DNA of 64,000 nucleotides from positions 2,976,001 through 3,040,000 of the forward strand of contig NZ_JBEJGY010000004.1 of the NCBI RefSeq assembly GCF_040253615.1, read 5' to 3'. Shown here piece after piece: positions 8,708 to 16,283 of this stretch. The notes below the pieces were generated by a model. That model was not told the origin of the DNA, ran no database searches, and saw only the letters and a program-made list of their open reading frames with translations. Source of the DNA: Streptomyces sp. Edi4 (lineage in GTDB: Bacteria > Actinomycetota > Actinomycetes > Streptomycetales > Streptomycetaceae). Made by a program: the position numbers and the translations under genes. Each line of letters opens with the position of its first letter. Position 1 is the first letter of the stretch.

Positions 8708-9553
8708 ATGGCAGTTGGGCCAACTACTCGCAGGCGCCAGCTCGGCGCCGACCTACGTCGCCTCCGTGAGCACAAGGGGCTCACTCTGGAGGAGGCCGGC
8801 GCACTCGTCAGCGTCTCCAAAGCCACTCTGAGTCGCTACGAGACCAAGGAAGGGGCGGTCAAGTGGCCGACCGTAGAAGCTCTGTGTCGCGCATACGGCG
8901 CCACCGACGAAGAACGTAGAACGCTTGTTGAGTTGGCCAAGGGCGCCAGGATTCAAGGTTGGTGGCGATCGCTCGCCGACCCCATCCCGGAGTCCATGAA
9001 CCTGATGTTGACCCTGGAGGACGAGGTCGTCCGGGAGGATCACTACGCGTGCATGTACGTTCCCGGGCTTCTGCAGACACGCGCGTACGCCGAGGCCGTC
9101 CATCGGGCATCGGAGATGCGCTGCACCGAGCAGGAGATCGCGCACATGGTGGACATCCGCATGAAGCGCCAAGAGCTCCTCGTCCGTGACGATGCTCCGC
9201 ACATCTGGGCGGTGGTCGATGAAGCGGTCATCCGCCGCATGGTCGGGGGCAAAGAGGTCATGCGGGAGCAGTTGAATCACCTGCACGCACAGTCCAGACA
9301 GCCGCAAGTAACCGTGCAGGTCCTGCCGTTCGCCCAGGGAGCGCACGCTGCCGCCGTCGGTAGCTTCGTGATCCTGGGTGGACCGACGCCCGAGCTCGAC
9401 GTCGTGTACGTGGACATCATCGGCGGCGGCCTCTTCATGGAGAAGCCTGAGGAGTTGGACCGCTATAAATTGGCGTTCCAGTACCTGAGCGCCCAGGCGT
9501 TGGACATTGAGACGTCGGCCGCGCTCCTCGATCGGGCCCGCAGGGAGCTTTGA
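8708..9553 (+). CDS. XRE-type regulator with DUF5753 (WhiJ/Scr1 family)
   Basis: The 281 residues divide into an N-terminal helix-turn-helix (about 12-66: LRRLREHKGLTLEEAGALVS, KATLSRYE) and a C-terminal DUF5753 domain. That domain starts near YVPGLLQTRAYAEAV and runs through VTVQVLPFAQGAHAAAVGSF. This is the WhiJ-like family, which acts with a DUF397 partner as a conditional repressor or antitoxin-like pair. The stop overlaps the DUF397 start as TGATG, so the two are translationally coupled. Confidence 0.9.
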   Translation: MAVGPTTRRRQLGADLRRLREHKGLTLEEAGALVSVSKATLSRYETKEGAVKWPTVEALCRAYGATDEERRTLVELAKGARIQGWWRSLADPIPESMNLMLTLEDEVVREDHYACMYVPGLLQTRAYAEAVHRASEMRCTEQEIAHMVDIRMKRQELLVRDDAPHIWAVVDEAVIRRMVGGKEVMREQLNHLHAQSRQPQVTVQVLPFAQGAHAAAVGSFVILGGPTPELDVVYVDIIGGGLFMEKPEELDRYKLAFQYLSAQALDIETSAALLDRARREL

Positions 9554-9744
9554 TGGATCAGCACGACATTCGCTGGGTGAAGTCCTCGTACAGCGGTGGT
9601 AGCGGGACCGAGTGCGTGGAGGTCGCGCGCATCCTGGCGCGTACGGCGGTGCGCGACTCGCAGCGGCCTGCTGGGCCACGCATATCCTTCGGCACCTCCA
9701 CGTGGGCCACTTTCGTGCGGGCCCTCCGCCAGGATGCCGTCTGA
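9553..9744 (+). CDS. DUF397 protein
   Basis: A 63-residue protein with the DUF397 pattern: IRWVKSSYSGGSGTECVEVA near the start, then VRDSQRP, and a C-terminal WATFVRALR helix. DUF397 proteins pair with WhiJ-like regulators, and the pair is reported to control development and antibiotic production. The start ATG overlaps the upstream stop. Its neighbour on the other side is an unrelated small membrane protein. Confidence 0.9.
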   Translation: MDQHDIRWVKSSYSGGSGTECVEVARILARTAVRDSQRPAGPRISFGTSTWATFVRALRQDAV

Positions 9745-9838
9745 GGAGGCACCCGGGTGCGGCGCATACCAGGGCCCCCGAAGCCGCGCCCGACCCCCGC
9801 GCTAGCCTCGGGAAAAACCGCACCTCAGGAGGCACACC

Positions 9839-10144
9839 ATGGCGAAGGTTCCCGCGACTGTTATCGCGGCCGGCGGGCTCATCGGGGGCTACGGGGTTGC
9901 CCGGTGGACCAAGAAGCGGCCGCTCGGCGGGGTGGCGCTCGCTGCCGCCGGGGCGCTGGCGGCGCGGCAGTGGCAGCAGGCTGCCGGGACCAAGGCGGCC
10001 GTCGGGCTGACCGGGGCCTACGTCGCCGCGTTCGCCGGGTCGCATCCGCTGGCCAAGAAGGTCGGCGCGTGGCCCTCCGTGTTCGGCGTGGCCGGCGCGG
10101 TCGCCGTGGCCTCATGGGCCGTGACGCGCAACTCCGCCGCATAG
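9839..10144 (+). CDS. Conserved small membrane protein
   Basis: A 101-residue protein with three or four short hydrophobic segments (around residues 5-22, 29-42, 54-68 and 78-94) and a Lys-rich turn WTKKRPLGG. I do not recognise a named family, although I believe similar proteins occur in Streptomyces. A GGAGGCACACC ribosome-binding site lies just upstream of the ATG. No operon partner is evident: the next gene right is convergent and 430 bp away. Confidence 0.6.
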   Translation: MAKVPATVIAAGGLIGGYGVARWTKKRPLGGVALAAAGALAARQWQQAAGTKAAVGLTGAYVAAFAGSHPLAKKVGAWPSVFGVAGAVAVASWAVTRNSAA

Positions 10145-10346
10145 GCGTCACTGGGCGCTGACGGGGGGCGCCCCGGGGCACCCCAAGCGGCGGCCCGGGC
10201 AGTGCCGGAAACTCTTCCGCCGCGCTGAGTTGAACGGAGTCCGCTCCCGGTCCGTACTCAGGAGCAACTCCCCCCAGTGGTCGGGCGCATGGCCGTACGG
10301 CAGGGACAGACAAGGCCGGTCATGCGCCCGGCGGGGAGGGAGCCGC

Positions 10347-10374
10347 CCCGTACGGGAGTTTTGTCCCGTACGGG
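10347..10374. promoter_or_regulatory. Paired CCCGTACGGG palindromes in the 10,145-10,575 gap
   Basis: Two copies of the 10-bp palindrome CCCGTACGGG start 18 bp apart (10347-10356 and 10365-10374), and a related GCCGTACGGC lies near 10,290. The 430-bp gap between convergent genes contains no open frame with a convincing start. The spacing is suggestive of an operator, but GTAC palindromes are frequent in this genome, so the call is weak. Confidence 0.3.
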
Positions 10375-10575
10375 AGTGGTCCAGGTCGGGGCCTGCCACG
10401 CCTGGGGCCACACAACGCGGGTGGTTGCGGGGCCCTGGCCCCGTAGACCTCGCTCCCAGAGTCCGGACCACGCATCCGTGCGCCCGCGCCGGCGCCCACC
10501 TCGGCCACCTCCACGCCGCGCGCCCGAGCCCCCACCGCACCCCGATGCCGACGCCCGCAGCAAACCCGCGCCCCC

Positions 10576-12006
10576 TCACCCCCCCACCGCGTGCGACACC
10601 GTATAGATCAGCAGCCCCGCCAACGCGCCGACCACCGTGCCGTTGATCCGGATGAATTGCAGGTCGCGGCCGATGTTCGCCTCGATCTTGCGGGATGTGT
10701 CGTTCGCGTCCCACGAGGCCACCGTGTCCGTGATCAGTGAGGTGATCTCCGCGCGGTACGTCGACACCACGTACGCCGCCGCGTCCTCGAGCCAGCCGTC
10801 CAGCTTCGACTGGAGGCGTGGGTCCGTCGTCAGGCGGGTGCCGAGGGAGAGCAGGGACGCCCGCGCGCGCCGGCGCAGTTCGCTGTGGTCGTCCTCCGCC
10901 GCCGCGATGATCATCGAACGCACCGAGGACCACGCCGAGGCGATGATGTCCTGCACCTCCCCACGGGCCAGGATCTCCGACTTGAACCGTTCCACCCTGG
11001 TCCGCGTCTCCGTGTCCGACTGGAGGTCCGCCGCGAAATCGGCCAGGAAGCGGTCGAGCGCGCCCCGGGCCGGATGCGCCGGCATGTCGCGCATCTCCGT
11101 CACGAAGCGCAGCAATTCCTTGTAGACGCGCTCGCCCACCTTGCGGTCCACGAAGCGCGGCGTCCAGCCGGGCGCGCCGCCCTGCACCGCGTCCATCACC
11201 GAGTCCCCGTGCAGCACCAGCCAGTCGTGGGCCCGCACGCACACCAGGTCCACGGCCTTGCGGTGGCTGCCGTCCGCGACGATCCGCTCCAGCGTCTTGC
11301 CCACGCCCGGCGCGATCTCCGCCGCGTCCGCCCGGCGCGTGATGGCCTCGCCCACCACCGCCTGCACGTCGGCGTCCCTCAGCACCGTCAGGGCGCCGCG
11401 CAGCGCCGTGGCCAGTTCCGAGGTGACCCTGTCCGCGTGCTCGGGCTCCGCGAGCCAGGTGCCCAGGCGCTGCCCGATCCCCAGCGCGTGCAGGCGGGTG
11501 CGTACCACCGCGGCCGACAGGAAGTTCTCGCCGACGAACGTGCCCAGGGACGCGCCGAACTGGTCCTTCTTGTTCTGGATGATCGCCGTGTGCGGAATGG
11601 GCAGGCCCAGCGGGCGGCGGAACAGCGCCGTCACCGCGAACCAGTCCGCAAGCGCGCCCACCATGCCGGCCTCGGCCGCCGCCGCGACATACCCCGCCCA
11701 GGCGCCCGCCCCCGTACGGTCCGCCCAGGTCGCGAGCGCGAAGACCACCGCGACCAGGATCAGCAGACCGGTCGCCGTCGCCTTCATCCGGCGTACGCCC
11801 CGGCGCTTCTCCTCGTCCGCCGCCGTGTAGGCGAAGGCCGAGGAGAGGGGTCCGCCCGGGCCGGTCCCGGCCCCCGCCGCCTCGGCACCCGGGGCCGCCG
11901 CGGCACCCCGGTCCGCCCCGGCACCCGGTCCCGTCCCGGCCGCCGCCCCCACCGCGCCCGGCGTCTGGGGGCCGGGTTCCTCGGACCCCGTTCCCGTACG
12001 TTGCAT
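10576..12006 (-). CDS. DUF445 membrane protein
   Basis: A 476-residue DUF445 family protein. It opens with an Ala/Gly/Pro-rich tail of about 75 residues. Two transmembrane segments follow near ATGLLILVAVVFALATWA and AEAGMVGALADWFAVTALF, where the GALADWFAVTALFRRPLGLPIPHTAIIQ block is the family hallmark. A long helical region and a final hydrophobic helix (VVGALAGLLIYTVSHAV) complete it. Family members resemble E. coli YjiN; function is unknown. The ATG at 12004-12006 was chosen; further upstream the frame is low-complexity. Confidence 0.85.
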   Translation of the reverse strand: MQRTGTGSEEPGPQTPGAVGAAAGTGPGAGADRGAAAAPGAEAAGAGTGPGGPLSSAFAYTAADEEKRRGVRRMKATATGLLILVAVVFALATWADRTGAGAWAGYVAAAAEAGMVGALADWFAVTALFRRPLGLPIPHTAIIQNKKDQFGASLGTFVGENFLSAAVVRTRLHALGIGQRLGTWLAEPEHADRVTSELATALRGALTVLRDADVQAVVGEAITRRADAAEIAPGVGKTLERIVADGSHRKAVDLVCVRAHDWLVLHGDSVMDAVQGGAPGWTPRFVDRKVGERVYKELLRFVTEMRDMPAHPARGALDRFLADFAADLQSDTETRTRVERFKSEILARGEVQDIIASAWSSVRSMIIAAAEDDHSELRRRARASLLSLGTRLTTDPRLQSKLDGWLEDAAAYVVSTYRAEITSLITDTVASWDANDTSRKIEANIGRDLQFIRINGTVVGALAGLLIYTVSHAVGG

Positions 12007-12235
12007 GCGCTCCACCGTTCTCACCGGAAGCGGCCTTCCCCGGCCGACGTCGTGCTCTCCATGTCGTACTTGCCGTGCTCTACATGAAGTACTCACGGGG
12101 TGCGCGATCAGTTCCCGTACGGCCCCGTACGTGCGTACGTCCACTCGTTCGGGTGGGGGCGGAGAACGGCCGGCCCGGGCCGGAGCCCCGAGCCGGAGCC
12201 CCTGGCCGGTGCGGGCGCGGGGTGTGCCGCCCCGG

Positions 12236-12934
12236 TCACCTCAGTTCCTTCCGGCCCCCGTCCCCCTCCTCCCCCCTCTTCTCCAGCCGCATCCGCTCCT
12301 TCTGCGCCTTGCGCAGCTTGCGGTCCACGCCGATTCCGCCCATCAGGGCGAACGCCACGATCGTCACCTTCGGGGAGCCCGGCGTGCCCACGCCGTTGGC
12401 CTTGCCGCCGTCCACTCCGCCCATCAGGCCGAAGCCCTTGACCTGGACGTTCAGCTCCGGCGGTACCGTCACACCCATCCCGCCCATGATCGTGAAAAGC
12501 CGCAGCACCGTCTCGCGGTCCTCGAAGCGCGCCTCGCGCAGGTCGATCTCGCCGCCGCCCCACATCGCGAACGCCGTGAACTTCTTCGCCACCGTCCACT
12601 CGCCCTTACGGGAGAAGCCGCTCCAGAAGGCGAAGCCTCCTTTGGAGGTCGGCGCGTGGCCGATGCGCGAAGGCCAGTGGACCTCCGCGTCGTCCCGCGT
12701 CGCGCGCGGCACCGCGAGGTCCGGCCCGATGGCGCCCGGCGCCGGCAGGTCGCGCACCAGCGGCTCCAACTCCCCATGTGTACGCGCCTTGTAGGCGGCT
12801 TCGAGGCGCTGCTCGAACTCCTCCATGTCGAGCCGCCCCTCCGCCATCGCCTCCCGCAGCGATTCCGCGACACGCTCGCGTTCCGCGTCCGAAGCGCGCA
12901 TCTCCGGCAGCCCACCCGCTGGTTCACTCGTCAT
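12236..12934 (-). CDS. DUF1707 (SHOCT-like) and LiaF-like C-terminal domain protein
   Basis: A 232-residue soluble protein. Residues ~12-62 are the DUF1707 domain: MRASDAERERVAESLREAMA, GRLDMEEFEQRLEAAYKART. The middle and C-terminus carry a LiaF/DUF2154-like beta repeat (GGGEIDLREARF, IMGGMGVTVPPELNVQVKG, ALMGGIGV). Such proteins are common in actinomycetes and are thought to take part in envelope-stress sensing. The basic C-terminus (RKLRKAQKERMRLEKR) has no membrane segment. No partner gene is adjacent. Confidence 0.85.
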   Translation of the reverse strand: MTSEPAGGLPEMRASDAERERVAESLREAMAEGRLDMEEFEQRLEAAYKARTHGELEPLVRDLPAPGAIGPDLAVPRATRDDAEVHWPSRIGHAPTSKGGFAFWSGFSRKGEWTVAKKFTAFAMWGGGEIDLREARFEDRETVLRLFTIMGGMGVTVPPELNVQVKGFGLMGGVDGGKANGVGTPGSPKVTIVAFALMGGIGVDRKLRKAQKERMRLEKRGEEGDGGRKELR

Positions 12935-13029
12935 GGGCGAAGCCTAGTGAAGTCCCCGCCCCATGGCGCTGGGGGTGTGGGGTGCGGGGATGCGGGGGGG
13001 GTACCGCAGTGCGGGGGCGCCGGCCCGGC

Positions 13030-13744
13030 TCACGGCGGGGAGAGCGGGGCGGGCTCGTCCGGGGAGCCGTCGGCGCCGCCGTCCGGCGCGTACAGCATGC
13101 GCGCGATCACCGCCTCGATGTCGGGTTCGCGGATCGACAGGTCCACCAGCGGATATGTCTCGGCGATGTGCGCGACCAGTGGCGCGGCCGACGCCGACGC
13201 GGGGAAGGCGAGCCACTGGCGCGGGCCCTCGACCTTCACCACGCGGGCGCCCTCGGCCCGCACGGGGGGCAGTTCGCGCTCCAGGTCGACCACCAGGGTG
13301 CGTTCGCCCTCGCCCGCCTCGTGCAGCCCCGCGAGCGCCCCGTCGTACATGAGGCGGCCGTGATCGATGACCATCACCCGCTCACACAACTGCTCGATGT
13401 CGGTCAGATCGTGCGTGGTGAGCAGGATGGTGGTGGCGCGTTCGGCGTTCAGGTCGCGCAGGAACTGCCGCACCTTCGCCTTGCTGATGACGTCGAGGCC
13501 GATCGTCGGCTCGTCGAGGTAGAGCACGTCCGGGTCGTGCAGGAGCGCAGCCGCGATGTCGCCGCGCATGCGCTGACCCAGGGAGAGCTGGCGTACGGGT
13601 ACGTCCAACAGGTCCCCCAGGTCGAGGAGTTCCACGCACCGGTCCAGGTTTTCGCGGAAGCGGTGGTCGGGGATGCGGTACATGCGGTGGGCCAGGCGGT
13701 AGGAGTCGTACAGCGGCAAGTCCCACCACAGCGTGGTCCGTTGG
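13030..13744 (-). pseudogene. 3' part of ABC-2 transporter ATPase, cut off by the integrated element
   Basis: The fragment starts in mid-domain at QRTTLWWDLPLYDSY and contains the ABC signature LSLGQRMRGDIAAALLH, Walker B VLYLDEPTIGLD, the D-loop and the H-loop LLTTHDL. The Walker A half is 20.4 kb away at 34,184-34,473. Joining 34,473-34,184 to 13,744-13,030 gives 335 codons in one frame, a typical 334-residue DrrA-like ATPase. The two ABC-2 permeases lie beside the other fragment. Unless the element excises, the transporter lacks an intact ATPase. Confidence 0.93.
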
Positions 13745-13769
13745 CCGCAGCAGTATTGCAAACGATGTG
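13745..13769. other. attL of the integrated element
   Basis: The CC at 13745-13746 is the inferred crossover dinucleotide. To its right lies a 23-bp half-site that begins GCAGC and ends AAACGATGTG (13747-13769). The same half-site occurs inverted at attR with 18 of 23 matches, at exactly the same distance from a CC. That is the geometry of the two arms of a serine-integrase attP. Left of the crossover the sequence is ABC ATPase coding sequence. Confidence 0.85.
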
Positions 13770-13803
13770 ATCAATGTTACAATAAGTAACAGGAGATCAC
13801 GCA

Positions 13804-15381
13804 GTGCAATCACAACCGAACATCATTGAGCGCGTCCAACGGGGCGACTTGACCGGCCTTCACATCGCCGGATTGGTTCGGCTCTCCTTCGAAACCCACC
13901 CTGACCGTGAAACGTCCGGTCCTCCGATGACCGGTGGGGACATCAACAACCGCGACGAACAAGAGGCGTTCTGCCGCAAGTACGTCGAGTCGCGCGGCGG
14001 AACGTACGTCGGCACGTACGACGAGCCCGACACCTCGGCGTGGAAGAAGAAGCGCATCAAGCAGGAGGACGGAAGCTACATCTACCGCGTCATCCGCCCT
14101 GTGTTTGAAGGGATGCTCAGTGACCTCAAGAAGGGGTCTACTGAGTCGGCGCACTTCACCCCGGCCGATGGGTTCGGTAAGACCACGGCTGTTGACGGCT
14201 CGGTGGTCTATGACATCGACCGTCTCACCCGAGACCACCGTCACCTTGAAGACGCGATCGAGGTAGTGCAGTACTACCACCGTCCCATCCTCGACATCCG
14301 AGGCTCGCTCGACCTACTGACCGACAACGGTCGGTCTGCGGCGCGCTACGTCCTGAACGCCCGCGCCAGTTCCTCAACCGACACGTCACGCCGGTTGAGG
14401 GACAGCCATCTTTCGCGCGCAATGCGGGGCATCCCCGTAGGTGGCAACCGTGCGTTCGGATGGGCGGAAGACAAGCGCACCATCGTTCCGCGCGAAGCCT
14501 GGCAGATCCGGGCGGCGGCAAGGTTGCTGCTAGCTGGTGTGAAGGCGTCCACCATCATCCGCAAGTGGAACAAGGCTGGGAAGCGCACCACCAAGGGCAA
14601 CCCGTGGAGCCGAAGGACGTTCGTCCTCATGATGACGTCGCCCCGCGTAGTGGGGTACCGGGTCTATGGCCCGATGGATCAGCCGCACCACACGCGCTAT
14701 CTCACCAACGACCAAGGCCACCCGGTGAAGGGTCAGCACGAGGCCATTCTCGATGAGCACACCTGGCACTCAGTTGTGGCGCTCCTCGCAGGCCCCGACC
14801 GTCCGGAAGGACACGCGGACATCGGGAAGCTGAAGTACATGTTGTCGCGCATCATCCGGTGCGGGAGCTGTGGCAACAAGATCTCAGGCAACGCCAAGCC
14901 GAACAACCGCTTCGACTACGCCTGCAAGGTCAACGACGGAGGGTGCGGTAAGGCGTGCGGTTCCGGCATCGCCATTGATGCCATCGTCACCAAGCTCATC
15001 CTTGCTCGGCTGGAAGAGCAACACATCGAGGTGGAGCCGCAGCCGTGGCAGAAGGCGGAAGAACTCACCGCTCTCAACGCGGCAAAGGCAGGCTTGCTGG
15101 CTCAGTTCAAAGAGAACCCCGACATGGGGCCGCACATCTGGCCGGAAGTACGGAAGAAGGAAGCGGCTATCGCCGTGCTCGTTAAAGAGCGCGCGGCCTA
15201 CGCCAAGAAGAACGCCAAACCCAAGTCAACGAACATGGTCGAGACGTGGCCCGATTTGGAAGTCGAGCAGAAGAACGCCATCGCAGCCGAGTTGTTCGAG
15301 GCCATCATCTTGATGCCAGCCACCAAGGGCAGCAACCGCTTTAATCCCGAGCGTCTCCAGGTGGTGTGGCACCAAGGATAG
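13804..15381 (+). CDS. int: Large serine integrase (resolvase/invertase family)
   Basis: A 525-residue recombinase. The N-terminal resolvase domain has the catalytic Arg26-Leu-Ser28 and the YDIDRLTRDHR block (135-145). A recombinase domain follows (RAMRGIPVGGNRAFGWAED, then SRRTFVLMMTSPRVVGYRVY). A zinc ribbon then appears (IRCGSCGNKISG, FDYACKVNDGGCGKAC), and a coiled-coil-like C-terminus. It catalyses attP x attB integration. The start is GTG at 13804 with AGGAGAT at 13791-13797, 58 bp from the crossover, so the gene is adjacent to attL. It alone should integrate the element; excision would need a directionality factor. Confidence 0.95.
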   Translation: MQSQPNIIERVQRGDLTGLHIAGLVRLSFETHPDRETSGPPMTGGDINNRDEQEAFCRKYVESRGGTYVGTYDEPDTSAWKKKRIKQEDGSYIYRVIRPVFEGMLSDLKKGSTESAHFTPADGFGKTTAVDGSVVYDIDRLTRDHRHLEDAIEVVQYYHRPILDIRGSLDLLTDNGRSAARYVLNARASSSTDTSRRLRDSHLSRAMRGIPVGGNRAFGWAEDKRTIVPREAWQIRAAARLLLAGVKASTIIRKWNKAGKRTTKGNPWSRRTFVLMMTSPRVVGYRVYGPMDQPHHTRYLTNDQGHPVKGQHEAILDEHTWHSVVALLAGPDRPEGHADIGKLKYMLSRIIRCGSCGNKISGNAKPNNRFDYACKVNDGGCGKACGSGIAIDAIVTKLILARLEEQHIEVEPQPWQKAEELTALNAAKAGLLAQFKENPDMGPHIWPEVRKKEAAIAVLVKERAAYAKKNAKPKSTNMVETWPDLEVEQKNAIAAELFEAIILMPATKGSNRFNPERLQVVWHQG

Positions 15382-15538
15382 TGGCAATACGCTCAACTTG
15401 AGTGGGTCGGAGTTCAGGGGCATTTTGCAACTGAGCTTCGATCCATTTTTTTTCTACGGTTACACGCGCACTCGAACCATCCTTGGTTGGCTGGTTCTTC
15501 CTCGATGCCGGCGTGCGTTGTAGGTCAGTAGCTTTCAT
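15341..15538 (-). CDS. Small basic protein overlapping the integrase end, candidate directionality factor
   Basis: The 65-residue product is basic at the N-terminus and ends with KWIEAQLQNAPELRPTQVER followed by IATILGA. That helical pattern (a run ending in PPLTxxQ..RLA.ILG) recurs in small proteins of actinobacterial phages and integrative elements. The 3' end overlaps the integrase 3' end by 41 bp, tail to tail. A GCAGAGA ribosome-binding site precedes the ATG at 15536-15538. Its place beside int makes an excision or control role plausible, but that is inference. It might also be only a chance frame. Confidence 0.6.
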   Translation of the reverse strand: MKATDLQRTPASRKNQPTKDGSSARVTVEKKWIEAQLQNAPELRPTQVERIATILGATPPGDARD

Positions 15539-15692
15539 GCATTTATCTCTGCTTCAATTATACAATAGAACCCAGAATTTAAGACAGTGAAGTCGAGCCG
15601 TTGCCAATTTCACCATATTAAACCTACGCATGATATGCGTAAATAGATGACGGCTGTGAATACACGGCTAAAGTCCAACCAGCGGAGCAGAA

Positions 15693-16016
15693 ATGGCAAT
15701 CGTGAGTCGCAAGGTATCTGACCTGACTGGTCAGGAAGGTACCGACGCGGAGTTCGCAACGGTGGTGGTGCGTCAGCACCCCTCCATCGACCAGCCGAAG
15801 GCGCTGGACGTGCTGGCCACTGAGGCCGAGCAGTTCAAGGAGATCGGTGACCTGGTGGTCATCGAGGTCTCCATGCCGAACGGCTCCAAGAGGGACGTCG
15901 CCATGAAGCGGGCGGACTTCGACAAGCTGGCCCCCGACATGAGCGAGGTTCTGAAGAACGCTCGTGGCACGAGGGGCCGCGTTCCGGGAACCCGAGTCGG
16001 CAACGGCAACGGGTAA
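15693..16016 (+). CDS. Hypothetical 107-residue protein
   Basis: An acidic, soluble protein of mixed alpha/beta pattern with a Gly/Arg-rich tail (ARGTRGRVPGTRVGNGNG). I do not recognise a family. GCGGAGCAG lies 3-12 bases before the ATG. The gene stands alone between low-GC intergenic DNA (15,540-15,690, no other feature seen) and a strong terminator 50 bp downstream, so it is probably monocistronic. Codon use is GC-rich, closer to Streptomyces than that of the genes to its right. Confidence 0.65.
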   Translation: MAIVSRKVSDLTGQEGTDAEFATVVVRQHPSIDQPKALDVLATEAEQFKEIGDLVVIEVSMPNGSKRDVAMKRADFDKLAPDMSEVLKNARGTRGRVPGTRVGNGNG

Positions 16017-16065
16017 CCCCAAAAACTCCGCTTCCTACCAACGCTCCCGGTAGTTGAGGCGGAAA

Positions 16066-16100
16066 CCCTGTCCCGGCATCCAGCCGGGGCAGGGGCTTTT
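16066..16100 (+). terminator. Rho-independent terminator
   Basis: The 12-bp arms 16066-16077 and 16083-16094 (CCCTGTCCCGGC and its near complement) enclose ATCCA and are followed by GGCTTTTTT. This is a textbook terminator for the 107-residue protein gene. Confidence 0.9.
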
Positions 16101-16210
16101 TTATAGAGGTAAGTTCACGCACCCTTATCACTGTTGTTTTTTCCACCCTATGCAAAACGCATTGAAAATGTCATAAATACGTTTGGCTCTTCAGTCAAAG
16201 AAGACGAATC

Positions 16211-16248
16211 GGGACGGGTATGCCGCAAGGCACGCCCGTCCCTTTTTT
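16211..16248 (+). terminator. Second rho-independent terminator before the SGNH gene
   Basis: GGGACGGGTATGCC (16211-16224) pairs with GGCACGCCCGTCCC (16229-16242) around GCAA, and CTTTTTTG follows. It lies 110 bp after the previous terminator with no open frame between, so something short is probably transcribed from 16,103-16,210. It also rules out any start of the SGNH gene upstream of it. Confidence 0.85.
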
Positions 16249-16283
16249 GTCCGCTCGTTAAAAACCCGAAACTAGTAGTGGAA

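Noticed and set aside
10148..11242. Long leftward frame over the DUF445 3' end
   Set aside because: It is an out-of-frame shadow of DUF445 with low-complexity residues and no start signal or homology.
13030..13761. A complete short ABC ATPase gene starting at an ATG at 13,761
   Set aside because: The ATG belongs to the element half-site; the product lacks Walker A, which is found at 34.4 kb in the matching fragment.
16134..16283. Longer N-terminus for the SGNH hydrolase
   Set aside because: It would read through a rho-independent terminator and push the signal peptide inside the protein.
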